This document shows positions 24,172-36,900 of a stretch of DNA of 64,000 nt, piece after piece. The stretch's first letter is position 1. Every line of letters begins with the position of its first letter. This stretch comes from Virgibacillus sp. LDC-1. Its GTDB lineage: Bacteria > Bacillota > Bacilli > Bacillales > Amphibacillaceae. The position numbers and the translations under genes are program-made. The DNA lies in contig NZ_JARUVL010000005.1 of the NCBI RefSeq assembly GCF_030137545.1, positions 1 through 64,000 on the forward strand, given 5' to 3'. Under the pieces are notes generated by a model. The model saw only the letters and a program-made list of their open reading frames with translations, was not told where the DNA came from and did no database searches.

Positions 24172-25452
24172 TTACTGCCGCTTTAATCCTCGACGCTTCA
24201 TCTCTTCATCCATTTGCTGGAGAAATTCTTCATTGTTTTTGGAAGCCTTTAATCTTCTTAGGAAGCGGTCCAGAAAATCATGGGAATCCTGCATTGTTTT
24301 CCGAATCGCCCACATCTTATCTAGATGGTTTTTATCAACAAGCAGTTCTTCTTTTCTTGTACCTGAGCGTAAAATATCAATTGCCGGAAAGATTCTTCGT
24401 TCCGCAAGATTACGATCAAGATGGAGCTCCATATTACCTGTTCCTTTAAACTCTTCATAAATTACGTCATCCATGCGTGAACCCGTGTCCACTAATGCTG
24501 TTGCAAGTATTGTAAAGCTTCCACCTTCCTCGATATTTCTAGCTGCTCCAAAAAATCGTTTTGGTCGATGGAATGCCGCAGGATCGATCCCACCGGAAAG
24601 CGTACGCCCACTTGGTGGAATAACAAGGTTATATGCTCTTGCAAGCCTTGTAATACTATCCATTAAAATGATAACATCCCGCTTATGCTCTACTAAACGC
24701 ATTGCCCGCTCTAGTACGAGCTCTGAAACCTTTATATGACTTTCAGGTAATTCATCAAACGTAGAGCTAACAACATCTACATCTGGATGCACGGAACGCT
24801 CAATATCTGTTACTTCTTCCGGACGCTCGTCCACAAGCAGAATAATCAACTTTGCTTCTGGATGATTCGTAGAAATACTATTTGCAATTTGCTTTAGAAG
24901 CATTGTTTTTCCAGCTTTAGGTGGAGCCACAATAAGTCCACGCTGCCCAAACCCTACCGGTGTCATTAAATCCATGATTCGCGTGGATAGTTTTTTTGTT
25001 TCTGTTTCTAAATTCATGATACGATTTGGATATAATGCTGTTAATGCAGGAAAATGAACACGCTCTTTTGCTGTTTCCGGATCATCCCCATTTACTGCAT
25101 CTACATGCAGCAAGCCATAATAACGTTCATTTTCTTTGGGCGGTCGTACTTTTCCAGAAACCTTATCCCCATTACGCAAATCGAAACGACGAATTTGCGA
25201 GGCAGAAATATAAATATCCTCAGCACTTGGAGAATAGTTAATAGGACGTAAAAATCCAAAGCCTTCAGAAGGAATAATTTCTAGTATACCATCCATAAAT
25301 AAAAACCCATCTTTTTCAGCTTGCGACTTTAAAATTGCAAAGATAAGCTCCCGCTTCGTTAGTTTTGCGTAATAAGATATTTTATATTCTTTCGCTAATG
25401 TATATATTTCTTTTAATGTTAGTTCCTCTAATTGCGAAATAGTTAATGACAA
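24172..25452 (-). CDS. rho: transcription termination factor Rho
   Basis: Hexameric RNA-dependent ATPase. The N-terminal helical domain is followed by a cold-shock RNA-binding fold ([10 protein letters not shown] near residues 65-74). The Walker A APPKAGKT is near 178-185 and the Q/R loops are intact ([27 protein letters not shown]). I start it at TTG 25450-25452 ([11 protein letters not shown]), five bases after GGTGA and aligned with the B. subtilis start, giving 426 residues. GTG codons at 25461 and 25464 are alternatives. A promoter at 25505-25533 serves it. Confidence 0.95.
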   Translation of the reverse strand: MSLTISQLEELTLKEIYTLAKEYKISYYAKLTKRELIFAILKSQAEKDGFLFMDGILEIIPSEGFGFLRPINYSPSAEDIYISASQIRRFDLRNGDKVSGKVRPPKENERYYGLLHVDAVNGDDPETAKERVHFPALTALYPNRIMNLETETKKLSTRIMDLMTPVGFGQRGLIVAPPKAGKTMLLKQIANSISTNHPEAKLIILLVDERPEEVTDIERSVHPDVDVVSSTFDELPESHIKVSELVLERAMRLVEHKRDVIILMDSITRLARAYNLVIPPSGRTLSGGIDPAAFHRPKRFFGAARNIEEGGSFTILATALVDTGSRMDDVIYEEFKGTGNMELHLDRNLAERRIFPAIDILRSGTRKEELLVDKNHLDKMWAIRKTMQDSHDFLDRFLRRLKASKNNEEFLQQMDEEMKRRGLKRQ

Positions 25453-25504
25453 TAAAATCACCACACCTAATTTTTTTTACATCATCTATCACAGTGGATA
25501 AACA

Positions 25505-25533
25505 ATTTTATGCATGAACCCAATTATCGCCAA
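25505..25533 (-). promoter_or_regulatory. promoter of rho
   Basis: TTGGCG (25528-25533), 17-base spacer, TAAAAT (25505-25510) on the minus strand; the predicted start is about 45 bases before rho. The remaining 300 bases up to the glpX terminator show no gene; a plus-strand open frame at 25649-25855 has no ribosome site. Confidence 0.55.
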
Positions 25534-25840
25534 CGATTTAGTTTATAAAACGATTTCATAAAAACCCACTTGTTTATTATTTCACTTTATATTCGTTGGA
25601 TCAGTTGGAAGAGATTTCACTTCTTTGTTCGTAGTAATTGTTTTTTAAATGAAGGTTAATTTAGAAGCTAGAATGGAAGTTTTTAATATAGCGTTGCACG
25701 ATAGAGCATATTTGTTCAGAAACCATGCTCATTTGTATCGTATCCAATCTTCTACATACTTAAACATCTACAATAATACTTGGTTTTCCTGTGATATTCA
25801 ACTTTTTTATGTTAGTTTCATAGAATCTCGGTTTTTTAGA

Positions 25841-25876
25841 AAAAACGCTGGTTAATTAAAGGTAACCAGCGTTTTT
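25841..25876. terminator. terminator of glpX, bidirectional
   Basis: AAAAACGCTGGTTA and its exact complement (25863-25876) form a 14-bp stem with an 8-base loop and T-tracts on both strands. It stands 48 bases beyond the glpX stop. Confidence 0.85.
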
Positions 25877-25923
25877 ACATCTAGTCATCCTATCATAACG
25901 AGTATCTAATTATTATTGCTTGC

Positions 25924-26889
25924 TTAACCCATTACAAGATTTGGTTTTTTCTTAAGGCTATGCTCGCCATCAATAAAGCGAACCGTTCCGCTTTTTGCTC
26001 GCATGACAACAGTTTGTGTGGTTGCTTTTGTGCCTTTAAATTGGACTCCTTTTAGAAGTTCTCCATCTGTAACTCCTGTTGCAGCAAAAATAGCATCGTC
26101 TCCACCACAAAAATCATCCATCATAAATACTTTATTCAAGTTAGAAATGCCCATCTTCTCACAGCGTGTTCGTTCCTCATCATTTGATGGAATGAGCTTT
26201 CCTTGTATCTCCCCACCAAGACATTTAAGCGCAACAGCAGCAAGCACACCTTCAGGGGCACCACCAATACCAAATAAAATATCGACACCTGTATCATCAA
26301 ACGCCGTATTAATAGCTGCTGCTACATCCCCATCAGGGATCAATTTAATACGAGCGCCTGCCTGACGAATTTCTTTAATTAGTTGTTCATGACGAGGGCG
26401 ATCTAGAACAATGGCTACAACATCTTCCATTGCCTTGTTTTTCGCTTTAGCTACCGCTTGCAGATTTTCTTCTGTAGAAGCATTAATATCGATCTTACCG
26501 ACAGCCTCTGGGCCGACAGCTATTTTTTTCATATACATATCTGGAGCATGAAGTAGTTGTCCATGATCCGCAATTGCAATAACTGCAAGGGCGTTCCATG
26601 TTCCTTGGGCAACAATATTTGTTCCCTCCAATGGATCTACTGCTACATCAACTAGAGGACCGGATCCAGTGCCAAGTTCTTCCCCAATATATAACATTGG
26701 CGCCTCATCCATTTCACCTTCTCCAATAACGACGGTTCCTTGCATTGGTATTGTATCAAAAACGTTACGCATCGCAGTTGTTGCTGCATCATCTGCTTCG
26801 TCTTTTTTACCTCTACCCATCCAGCGTGCAGACGATAGCGCAGCTGCCTCTGTAACGCGAACTAGTTCCATAGTTAAACTTCTTTCCAT
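25924..26889 (-). CDS. glpX: fructose-1,6-bisphosphatase class II
   Basis: Dephosphorylates fructose 1,6-bisphosphate in gluconeogenesis. 321 residues from ATG 26889 ([16 protein letters not shown]), nine bases after AAAGGAG; the frame extends 11 codons further. Metal and substrate motifs are [15 protein letters not shown] near 57-71, VDPLEGTN near 84-91 and [13 protein letters not shown] near 190-202. It follows murA, as in B. subtilis. Confidence 0.95.
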   Translation of the reverse strand: MERSLTMELVRVTEAAALSSARWMGRGKKDEADDAATTAMRNVFDTIPMQGTVVIGEGEMDEAPMLYIGEELGTGSGPLVDVAVDPLEGTNIVAQGTWNALAVIAIADHGQLLHAPDMYMKKIAVGPEAVGKIDINASTEENLQAVAKAKNKAMEDVVAIVLDRPRHEQLIKEIRQAGARIKLIPDGDVAAAINTAFDDTGVDILFGIGGAPEGVLAAVALKCLGGEIQGKLIPSNDEERTRCEKMGISNLNKVFMMDDFCGGDDAIFAATGVTDGELLKGVQFKGTKATTQTVVMRAKSGTVRFIDGEHSLKKKPNLVMG

Positions 26890-27013
26890 GTCATCCATCT
26901 CCTTTATTAAAAATACCCTCATCCCAAGAAAGTATTTTTATACAAAGATGGCTTTACGCACACTTGATTTCATGGTTACTCTGTTTATGTAGAAACCTTT
27001 TGTTTGGCATACA

Positions 27014-28303
27014 TTAAGAGTTTTGAAACTGAATAATTTCTTCCTCTGTCATATCTTCACGCCAAACATTTGCACCAAGCGCATTTAATTTCTCTGTCAT
27101 TTGTTCATAGCCTCGATCAATATGCTCTAATCCCGTTATTTCCGTTACCCCATTCGCCATTAATCCGGCAATAACTAGGGCCGCTCCAGCACGTAAATCA
27201 GTAGCTTTGACACGAGCTCCTTCTAGTTGAACAGGTCCAGAAACAATCGCTGATCCACCTTCAACCTTTATTATAGCATTCATTCTCCGCAATTCGTCAA
27301 TATGTTTTAAGCGCGCACTATAGATCGTATCGGTAATCACACCGGTGTTTTCTGCTTTTGTCAATAACGAAGTAAAGGGTTGCTGCAGATCTGTTGGAAA
27401 CCCTGGATAAACCAAGGTTTTGACGTCCACACTTTTCAGCGGACCTCGAGAAGCAATATAAAGCTGATCATCTTGTTCTTCGACGGTAACTCCCATTTCA
27501 CGAAGCTTTGCAAGTAACGATTCCAAATGTTGCGGAATGACGTTATCAATAATAACTTCTTCTCCCGCAGCAGCGGCTGCAATTGTATATGTTCCAGCTT
27601 CAATTCGGTCTGGAATAATCGTATGTTTACACCCATGCAAAGAAGGTACGCCCTCAATGCGAATGACATCTGTTCCAACACCTTTAATCTTTGCGCCCAT
27701 GTTTGTTAACAGTGTTGCTACATCAATAATTTCTGGCTCTTTTGCAGCATTTTCAATAATCGTCTTACCTTTTGCTTTTACTGCCGCAAGCATAATATTT
27801 ATGGTTGCACCAACACTGACAACATCCAGATAAATTCTTGCTCCTCTTAATTCATCTGCTCGCAAATAAATAGCACCCTGTTCATTTGTCACTTCAGCTC
27901 CAAGTGCTTCAAACCCCTTGATATGTTGATCAATTGGACGCGGCCCTAAAAAACAACCGCCAGGGAGTCCAATAACCGCTTTTTTAAACTTACCTAGCAT
28001 TGCTCCCATAAAGTAGTAAGAAGCCCGAAGCTTTTTCACTTTCCCATTCGGCAACGGCATGGAAATCATATGCTCTGGATTAATGTGAATCGTTTGATCA
28101 GGACCCCATGATACATGACCACCTATTTCTTCCAGAAGCGATGCAAGTGTATATACATCAGAAATATTCGGAAGTCCTTCCAATGTAATTTCAGAATCGG
28201 CTAAAATTGCTGCTGGAAGCAAAGCAACTGCACTGTTCTTAGCACCACTGATTCGGACCTTCCCATTTAACAAATGACCGCCTTCTACCAACATTTTCTG
28301 CAT
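27014..28303 (-). CDS. murAB: UDP-N-acetylglucosamine 1-carboxyvinyltransferase
   Basis: First committed step of peptidoglycan synthesis, adding enolpyruvate to UDP-GlcNAc. 429 residues. Lys22-Asn23 are in GAKNSA and the catalytic Cys117 is in [14 protein letters not shown], the residue attacked by fosfomycin. GAGGG precedes ATG 28303. The glpX-murA-tal-fba order identifies this as the second paralogue (murAB, also called murZ) by synteny with B. subtilis. Confidence 0.94.
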   Translation of the reverse strand: MQKMLVEGGHLLNGKVRISGAKNSAVALLPAAILADSEITLEGLPNISDVYTLASLLEEIGGHVSWGPDQTIHINPEHMISMPLPNGKVKKLRASYYFMGAMLGKFKKAVIGLPGGCFLGPRPIDQHIKGFEALGAEVTNEQGAIYLRADELRGARIYLDVVSVGATINIMLAAVKAKGKTIIENAAKEPEIIDVATLLTNMGAKIKGVGTDVIRIEGVPSLHGCKHTIIPDRIEAGTYTIAAAAAGEEVIIDNVIPQHLESLLAKLREMGVTVEEQDDQLYIASRGPLKSVDVKTLVYPGFPTDLQQPFTSLLTKAENTGVITDTIYSARLKHIDELRRMNAIIKVEGGSAIVSGPVQLEGARVKATDLRAGAALVIAGLMANGVTEITGLEHIDRGYEQMTEKLNALGANVWREDMTEEEIIQFQNS

Positions 28304-28622
28304 TCAAAACCCTCACTTTTTGATGACGTACAGGACGTCGCGTTCTGAGCCGATTAAGCTATAAAGCGACTACTTGATCTATCTGCTTTTCACAAATTAT
28401 GCTTTATTTCCCTTTAAAACACAACTATTTCCCATCTCTATGCGCGTATTCATAACAATCGTAATAAAACGAGAATAGATGAGGCTGAGTCAAAATAATG
28501 CCCAGCCCCGTCACATTATTAATTTAAAGAACTTATTTCATTCATTATTGTCTACTTCGTCAAATTCTTTAGCATGAATTAACATCGGGAATCTCCATGA
28601 TATCAATCACACGTTTCGTTTT
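28304..28622. other. 319-base gap between tal and murAB
   Basis: No gene seen. GGCTG/CAGCC arms at about 28481-28507 (GAGGCTGAGTCAAAAT and GCCCAGCC) resemble the short GGCTG...CAGCC hairpins common in Firmicute intergenic regions. No convincing promoter was found. Confidence 0.4.
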
Positions 28623-29264
28623 TTACTTTTGATTGTTCCAATCAGCAAGAAACTTTTCAATCCCTTGATCTGTTAATGGGTGCTTAACAAGCTGTCCTAG
28701 CACACTGTATGGAACCGTAGCAATATGAGCACCATGTAGAGCGGCATCAGTAACATGCAACGGATGACGAATGGAAGCAGCGATAATTTCTGTTGTAATT
28801 GCATGACGATCAAAAATTTCTGCGATCGTAGCGATTAGTTCCATGCCATTATGTCCAATATCATCCAATCTACCTAAAAATGGAGATACGTAAGTTGCTC
28901 CTGCTCGAGCAGCTAGCAAGGCTTGGTTCGCATTAAAAATTAAGGTTACATTCGTTTTAATATTTAAGTCACTAAACGCTTTTACCGCCTTTAACCCCTC
29001 TAATGTCATAGGTACTTTAACGGTGATGTTTGGAGCAATTGCTGCAAGCTCTTTCCCTTCTTTGATCATTCCTTCTGCATCTTCGGAAATTACTTCCGCA
29101 CTAACCGAGCCAGAGACTTCTTCTGTTATCTCGCGCAAACGGTCATGAAAAGAAACGCCTTCTTTTGCAACCAGACTTGGATTGGTTGTTACACCTGCCA
29201 AAACACCAAGCTCATTGGCTTTACGAATATCCTCAATATTTGCAGTGTCAATAAAAAATTTCAT
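28623..29264 (-). CDS. tal: transaldolase
   Basis: Short (213-residue) transaldolase / fructose-6-phosphate aldolase-like enzyme of the non-oxidative pentose phosphate pathway. The Schiff-base lysine is Lys83 in [14 protein letters not shown] near 26-31 and [13 protein letters not shown] near 125-137 are signatures. GAGGATC precedes ATG 29264. It stands 103 bases after fba, and the order matches B. subtilis ywjH. Confidence 0.93.
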   Translation of the reverse strand: MKFFIDTANIEDIRKANELGVLAGVTTNPSLVAKEGVSFHDRLREITEEVSGSVSAEVISEDAEGMIKEGKELAAIAPNITVKVPMTLEGLKAVKAFSDLNIKTNVTLIFNANQALLAARAGATYVSPFLGRLDDIGHNGMELIATIAEIFDRHAITTEIIAASIRHPLHVTDAALHGAHIATVPYSVLGQLVKHPLTDQGIEKFLADWNNQK

Positions 29265-29367
29265 GTAACTTGATCCTCTCTTTCACCTTGAAGACTACTT
29301 TTAATTATTTTAAATGGCTTCTATATCAAAGCTCATTATATGCTGCTTAAAATTAAACATGTATGCT

Positions 29368-30231
29368 TTACGCTTTTTGCGAAGAACCAAATTCGCGCAT
29401 TTTACCAATAACGGTTGCCTTAATCGCATCTCGTCCTGGCCCTAAATATTTACGTGGATCATAAACATCCGGATTTTCAGCAAGTACTTCACGTACCGCT
29501 TTTGCTTGTGCAATCTGATTTTCTGTATTCACATTAATTTTTGCAGTTCCTAGCGAGATAGCTCGTTCAATATCTTTCGTCGGGATACCTGTTCCGCCAT
29601 GTAAAACAAGAGGAACTCCAGTCAGCTTCATAACTTCTTCCATCCGATCAAATCCAAGGTTAGGCTCTCCCTTATATGGACCATGGACCGATCCTAAAGC
29701 AGGTGCAAAACAATCAACCTTTGTTTCTCTAACTAATTTATCACACTCTTCCGGAATCGCATACGCTTGCTCCGCCTCATCAACAATCAAATCATCTTCT
29801 TGACCACCGACACGTCCAAGCTCTGCTTCTACTGATACACCGTGAAAATGAGCTAGCTCTACTACTTTTTTAGTAATTGCGATATTCTCATCTAGCGGCT
29901 CTGCTGAGGCATCAATCATGACAGACGTAAATCCTGCATGAATTGCCTTTGCGCATTGTTCAAAACTAGATCCATGATCTAAATGAATGGCCACTGGCAC
30001 CGTTGTCCCATACTCCTCCATCAATGCCTTTACCATTTCAACCACGACTTTATAGCCACCCATGTATCTGCCAGCACCTTCTGAAACACCAAGAATAACT
30101 GGGGATTTTTCTTCTTCTGCTGCTTGCAAGATAGCTTGTGCGTATTCCATATTGTTCAAGTTGAATTGCCCTACTGCATAGCCATTTTCTTTTCCTTTAT
30201 TCAACATTTCTTTCATCGATACTAATGGCAT
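29368..30231 (-). CDS. fbaA: class II fructose-bisphosphate aldolase
   Basis: Zinc-dependent glycolytic aldolase, 287 residues. Zinc histidines are His86 in HLDHGSS, His183 in SVHGPYKG and His211 in LHGGTG; Asp85 is the proton donor. The phosphate loops GSVHG and GGTGIP are intact. AGGAGG precedes ATG 30231. It lies between spo0F and tal. Confidence 0.96.
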   Translation of the reverse strand: MPLVSMKEMLNKGKENGYAVGQFNLNNMEYAQAILQAAEEEKSPVILGVSEGAGRYMGGYKVVVEMVKALMEEYGTTVPVAIHLDHGSSFEQCAKAIHAGFTSVMIDASAEPLDENIAITKKVVELAHFHGVSVEAELGRVGGQEDDLIVDEAEQAYAIPEECDKLVRETKVDCFAPALGSVHGPYKGEPNLGFDRMEEVMKLTGVPLVLHGGTGIPTKDIERAISLGTAKINVNTENQIAQAKAVREVLAENPDVYDPRKYLGPGRDAIKATVIGKMREFGSSQKA

Positions 30232-30415
30232 ATTACATCCTCCTTTTTTATGGTGTTCAAAGAGGTTAAATGCATACTACCTTTTGAACATTCTTCAAGA
30301 TGAAGTTAATCTGACTGCAATTAAATTAACGTCATCTATAGAATACCAACTCAAACCCTAAGTCGCAACAATTGAGGTAATTCTAAAAAGAGGAAGAAAT
30401 AATGAATAAAGCAAA

Positions 30416-30441
30416 ACCTACATCGCTCTTTGCATGTAGGT
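30416..30441 (-). terminator. terminator of spo0F
   Basis: ACCTACAT and ATGTAGGT form an 8-bp stem with a 10-base loop; the minus strand continues TTTGCTTT. It stands 23 bases after the spo0F stop. Confidence 0.65.
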
Positions 30442-30463
30442 ATGAAGGTTGGCTATAATGTAA

Positions 30464-30823
30464 TCAATTAAATACAGATTCGACAATTTTGCAAACATCG
30501 ATTACGTTGAATGGTTTTCCTAATATCCGCTTCACCATAGGTATAGCTTCTACTTCTTGTTTAATCGATTCCATCATTCCACTCATTAATATGGTTGGTA
30601 TTGAGACGTCATTATTTTGTAGCTGTTCTAACACTTCTATCCCGTCTAGGATAGGTAATTTATAATCGATTAACAGAAGATCAAATGTCTGTTGCATTAA
30701 TTTATCTAATGCTTCTTGTCCCGTGTTGGCTGTTTCAATCGCATATCCTTCGTTCGTTAAAATTTCTTCCAAAAGTAACCGAATACCTATTTCATCATCG
30801 ACAATCAATATTCGCTGATCCAT
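30464..30823 (-). CDS. spo0F: sporulation phosphorelay receiver Spo0F
   Basis: Single-domain response regulator relaying phosphate from sensor kinases to Spo0B. 119 residues from ATG 30823, behind AGGGGGAT; the frame runs 13 codons further. The acidic pocket is Asp9-Asp10, the phospho-acceptor Asp53 is in LIDYKLP, the switch residue is Ser in LMSG, and the lysine is in LGKPF. The segment between MSG and GKPF diverges from B. subtilis Spo0F, so identity rests on size, the fba-spo0F-pyrG order and the sigma-H-like promoter. Confidence 0.87.
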   Translation of the reverse strand: MDQRILIVDDEIGIRLLLEEILTNEGYAIETANTGQEALDKLMQQTFDLLLIDYKLPILDGIEVLEQLQNNDVSIPTILMSGMMESIKQEVEAIPMVKRILGKPFNVIDVCKIVESVFN

Positions 30824-30869
30824 ACCATATCCCCCTTTATAGCATTCCACGTTTATCCCCATTTGTTAC

Positions 30870-30917
30870 TTTCTATAAACCCCCCTTAAAATCCTTCTTT
30901 TTAACGAACAATCGACA
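30870..30917 (-). promoter_or_regulatory. sigma-H-like promoter and 0A-like box before spo0F
   Basis: On the minus strand AGGATTT (30889-30895) and, after a sigma-H-like spacing, ATAGAAA (30870-30876). A TGTCGAT, one base from the Spo0A box TGTCGAA, lies at 30911-30917, about 15 bases upstream of the -35. The predicted start is about 40 bases before the ATG. B. subtilis spo0F is known to use sigma-H with Spo0A activation. Confidence 0.6.
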
Positions 30918-31056
30918 ATTTTACCGTACTTTATAGTAATTATATATAGAGCATCCAATAAACATTACGTTTCAGCTGTTGCTTTTGAGACCTGCTCTGC
31001 TATTTTTAGGGCTTTATTACTACTTTTAAGACGTTTTTATATTTTTTAGAGGAAAC

Positions 31057-31091
31057 AAAATCCAGCAGATAATACTTTTCTGCTGGATTTT
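31057..31091. terminator. terminator of pyrG
   Basis: AAAATCCAGCAG and CTGCTGGATTTT form a 12-bp stem with an 11-base loop, ten bases beyond the pyrG stop. The A/T ends make it usable from both sides. Confidence 0.85.
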
Positions 31092-31100
31092 GTTAATGAT

Positions 31101-32729
<1,629 letters not shown>

Positions 32730-32748
32730 TTATAATTGGTAAGTAAAT

Positions 32749-32809
32749 AAAAAAATGCAATTGATCGTGCGCCTATTCTTATCATGCTCCATGCACACTG
32801 ATTCATTGC
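32749..32809 (-). terminator. leader terminator (putative attenuator) of pyrG
   Basis: On the minus strand GCAAT-GAATCA-GTGTGC pairs with GCGCAC-GATCA-ATTGC in an interrupted long stem, followed by ATTTTTTTATTT. It ends 38 bases before the pyrG ATG, so transcripts could stop in the leader. In B. subtilis pyrG is regulated by a leader terminator with CTP-sensitive reiterative G addition; I could not find the matching GGGC start run. Confidence 0.55.
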
Positions 32810-32923
32810 GAAAAATATTGCAAAATAATGTATTTCATCATGTGGGTGCTTTCACTCATCGTTTAGAAAATAACAGTTACTTGGTGCAACGATTCTTCCG
32901 CTACAACCTATCTAAAACAAGAA

Positions 32924-32952
32924 AAGCGCCTCCCCACCTAGGGGAAACGCTT
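32924..32952 (-). terminator. terminator of rpoE
   Basis: AAGCG and CGCTT with inner CCCC/GGGG form a hairpin; the minus strand continues TTCTTGTTTT. It stands 69 bases after the rpoE stop. Confidence 0.65.
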
Positions 32953-33021
32953 GGATATTCCAAATTTAAGGAGCCCAATAAAAATTGTACTCATCCAGCA
33001 TGGAAAAGTCAAGCTACCTTT

Positions 33022-33534
33022 TTATTTTTCTTCTTCCTCAGATTCATCCTCTTCAAAATCCAAGTCATCTTCAAGATCGTCTTCTTCATCTTCTAGATCT
33101 TCGTCATCAAGATCTTCATCATCATAATCTTCGAATTCATCATCAAAGTCGTCTTCATCTATATCATCAACTTCAATCGCTTCGTCTTCTTCTTCAAAGT
33201 CCAAGTCATCTTCCACAATGGCCGCTTTTTTCTTCTTTGCTTTTTTCTTTTTTGGGACCATAATCACTTCATCAATTTGTTCAACAGGATACCAACGTTT
33301 TAAGCCCCACATATTAGATCCAATCATCATAAAACGACCATCTACATTCAAGTCCGTATAAAACTGTGCGATGTAATCGTCTTTTTCTTTATTTGTCAAT
33401 TCTTTTAGATCAGCAATTTTGTCAAAAATGTCTTTAAAATGAATTGCTTTCTTTTCATCCAACAAAATGAGGTCTGCCAATTCAATCATTGACATTTGCT
33501 TTAATTCCTCGCGGCTATAATTTTTCAAGCTCAC
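33022..33534 (-). CDS. rpoE: RNA polymerase delta subunit
   Basis: Accessory subunit that increases RNA polymerase recycling and promoter selectivity in Firmicutes. 170 residues. The folded HARE-HTH domain is at about 1-90 (MIELADLILLDEKK, MMIGSNMWGLKRWYP). A lysine stretch KKKKAKKKK near 95-103 is followed by an intrinsically disordered acidic tail of about 65 residues, almost all Asp and Glu. The start is GTG 33532-33534 with GGGAG upstream. Confidence 0.96.
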   Translation of the reverse strand: MSLKNYSREELKQMSMIELADLILLDEKKAIHFKDIFDKIADLKELTNKEKDDYIAQFYTDLNVDGRFMMIGSNMWGLKRWYPVEQIDEVIMVPKKKKAKKKKAAIVEDDLDFEEEDEAIEVDDIDEDDFDDEFEDYDDEDLDDEDLEDEEDDLEDDLDFEEDESEEEEK

Positions 33535-33647
33535 GTTACCGCACTCCCTTTTCTTATGTTATTGAGGCTTTTCGCCTAATTTATCTTTACATATTTCATC
33601 AGCCTGTAATTAGATACAGGTAAATAACTGTAAGTAGAAGTTTTTTC

Positions 33648-33760
33648 CATTTATGCAGTATAAATCATACCATACATTATAAACAAATAATAACCGATTA
33701 TGCTAGCATAAAAAATTAGATACGCCTTTGAAAAACTCTGATTATTATACTGCATAAATG
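33648..33760. repeat. 16-bp perfect inverted repeat, 81-base spacer
   Basis: CATTTATGCAGTATAA at 33648-33663 is exactly mirrored at 33745-33760. The 81-base AT-rich interior contains TGCTAGCA. No target duplication or open frame is evident. Confidence 0.7.
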
Positions 33761-33907
33761 ATGAAAAGAAAAGCGATTAAGCGAAAACCTCTAATATTAG
33801 CCATTACTCGATTATTCTTCCACACCGATGTTAAAAAAGAAAGCTAGGGCAAAAAATTTTGGTATTCAAATAAACCGACCGAAATATTTATAACTTCAAA
33901 AAAAAGA

Positions 33908-33926
33908 CCAGGAGGATACCTCCTGG
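33908..33926 (-). terminator. terminator of icmF operon
   Basis: CCAGGAGG and CCTCCTGG form an 8-bp stem with a 3-base loop; the minus strand continues TCTTTTTTTT. It stands 20 bases after the icmF stop. Confidence 0.88.
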
Positions 33927-33945
33927 CTAATTCCCCTCACGCATT

Positions 33946-36900
33946 TTACATATTTCTTCGATATTGTCCACCGACCTCATAAAGCGCATTTGTAATTTGT
34001 CCTAAACTAGCTACTTTTACTGTTTCCATTAATTCACTAAAAATATTCCCACCAGAAGCAGCAGTCCGTTTTAATCGGTCTAATGCATCTATCACTTCTT
34101 CTTTATGGCTTTCTTGAAAGCGATGCAGCTCTCGGATCTGATGCTCTTTTTCTTCTTCTGTTGCACGAGCAAGCTCCATTGAATCGATTTCCTCTTCAGA
34201 AGGCGGATTCGGGTTTAAGTACGTATTTACACCAATGATCGGCAATTCACCCGAATGCTTTTTACTTTCATAATAAAGTGATTCTTCCTGTATTTTCCCG
34301 CGTTGGTATTGACGCTCCATTGCTCCAAGCACACCACCACGATCATTCATTTTCTCGAATTCCTGAAGAACCGCTTCTTCAACAAGGTCTGTTAGTTCCT
34401 CAATGATAAAGGAGCCCTGTAAGGAATTTTCATTTTTGGTCAACCCAAATTCTTTATTAATGATCATTTGAATTGCCATTGCTCGACGCACAGACTCCTC
34501 AGTTGGTGTTGTAATCGCCTCATCATAGGAATTCGTGTGCAAGGAATTACAATTATCCTGAATAGCAAGTAATGCCTGTAATGTTGTACGAATATCGTTA
34601 AAATCAATTTCCTGCGCATGTAAAGATCGACCAGATGTTTGGATATGATATTTGAGCTTTTGACTCCGTTCATTTGCACCATATTTATCCCGCATTACAA
34701 TTGCCCAAATCCTGCGGGCAACACGTCCTATTACAGTATATTCTGGATCTAATCCATTCGAGAAGAAAAAAGATAGGTTCGGCGCAAAATCATCAATATC
34801 CATTCCCCGACTTAAATAATACTCTACATACGTAAATCCATTTGCAAGTGTAAATGCAAGCTGGGTAATCGGATTTGCTCCTGCTTCAGCAATATGGTAC
34901 CCAGAAATAGATACAGAATAGTAGTTACGCACCTTATGATCTATAAAGTATTGCTGTATATCGCCCATCATGCGGAGCGCAAATTCCGTTGAAAATATAC
35001 ACGTGTTTTGTCCTTGATCTTCTTTTAAAATATCTGCTTGCACTGTTCCCCTTACAACAGCTAATGTATCTTTTTTAATTTGTTCGTATACTTCTCCTGC
35101 CGGCTCTTGTCCATGCTCCTTTTTATATTTCTCCACTTGCTGATCAATTGCTGTGTTAAAATACATTGCTAATATGATTGGTGCCGGTCCATTAATTGTC
35201 ATTGATACCGAGGTCATTGGATCAATTAAATCAAAGCCATCATATAGCTTTTTCATATCCTCTAACGTACAAATGCTAACGCCACTTTCGCCAACCTTTC
35301 CATATATATCCGGGCGATGTGCCGGATCCTCCCCATACAATGTCACGGAATCAAATGCCGTTGAAAGCCGTTTCGCATCATCATCTTTCGACAAATAGTG
35401 AAACCGTCTATTCGTTCGCTCTGGTGTTCCTTCTCCAGCGAATTGTCGCTTTGGATCTTCTCCTTTTCGCTTAAACGGAAAAACACCAGCAGTATAAGGA
35501 AAAGCACCTGGTACATTTTCCTTCATCAACCAGGTTAGCCGTTCTCCCCAGTCCATGTATGTTGGAAAAGCGACCTTTGGAATTTTAACTCCTGCCAACG
35601 ATTCTGTTACAATATCCATCGTGATTTCTCGATCGCGAACCTTGAATGTCATTGTGTCCTGCTTATAGCTTTGAGCGGTTTCTTCCCATTTCTCTAACAT
35701 TTCCTTCGCCGTTGGCTGTAATTGCTTTTCATAGGATGAGACGGTCGCTTGTAGCGTTTCTTTTACGGTGTCATCCGGAACATCTGCTATCACACCATTT
35801 AGCTGATAAAGCTTACGTGCAATGGTACTTTGTTTTTTAATATCTTGATGATAGTTGCGAACATATTGTGCATTCTCACGCAAATAATGACGCCGTTCGT
35901 TCGTAATAATCATATTTTGCTTTTCAGCAATTTTATAACGCTCAAAATCTATTGTTTCATTCCAAGCATATTTTTCATTTAATGTATCGACAATTGCAGC
36001 AAATAAAGCATTTGTTCCGGCATCATTAAACTGACTTGCTATCGTTCCGAAAACAGGAAATTTTTCCTTATCCTGATGGAAAAGCATATGACTGCGTTCA
36101 TATTGTTTCCGAACTTGATTTAATGCATCCTCAGAGCCTTTTTGTTCAAATTTATTAATGACGATAAAATCTGCAAAATCGATCATGTCGATTTTTTCAA
36201 GCTGTGTAGGCGCACCAAATTCTGCCGTCATCACGTACATCGACAAATCTGTAATATCCGTTATTGCTGCATCTCCTTGCCCAATTCCACTCGTTTCCAC
36301 GATAATGAAATCATAACCTGATGCACGAACAACTGTGATAACATCCTGAATTGCTTTGGAAAGTTCACTCCGAGAATCCCGTGTTGCCAATGAACGCATA
36401 TAAACACGATCAGAAAAAATGGCATTCATCCGAATACGATCACCAAGCAAGGCTCCACCTGTTTTTCGTTTCGTTGGATCAATGGAAATGATAGCTATCT
36501 TTTTATCGGGAATTTCATGGATAAAGCGACGAATTAGTTCATCGGTTAGTGAGCTTTTCCCCGCTCCACCAGTACCTGTAATTCCTAAAACAGGGGTCGC
36601 ACTATTTCCTAATTCAGCAAGTGAACGAAGCACGTTTGCTTTTTCTTCATTATCCTCTACTGCATTTTCCATATACGTTATAAACTTTGCCATTGCCTGA
36701 CGATCGCCTTTAGTAAGTCTTGCTTTGTCTTTTTCTACATCGATTGGCGGATTTACATCACATTTTTCTAGCATGAAATTAATCATACCTTGTAGGCCAA
36801 TTTCTCGACCATCTTCTGGCGAAAATATTTTAGTAACGCCATATGCATGCAGTTCTTTTATTTCTCGAGGGATAATTACCCCACCACCTCCACCAAATAC

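Larger units (their letters stand above)
33535..33945. other. 411-base gap between icmF and rpoE
   Basis: No gene seen. It contains the icmF terminator (33908-33926) and a 16-bp perfect inverted repeat pair (33648-33663 and 33745-33760). I could not settle on a single rpoE promoter. Confidence 0.5.

Noticed and set aside
25649-25855. 68-codon plus-strand frame between rho and glpX
   Set aside because: No ribosome site and it runs into the glpX terminator stem.
32755-33096. 113-codon plus-strand frame
   Set aside because: Overlaps the pyrG leader, the rpoE terminator and the antisense of the acidic rpoE tail; a compositional shadow.
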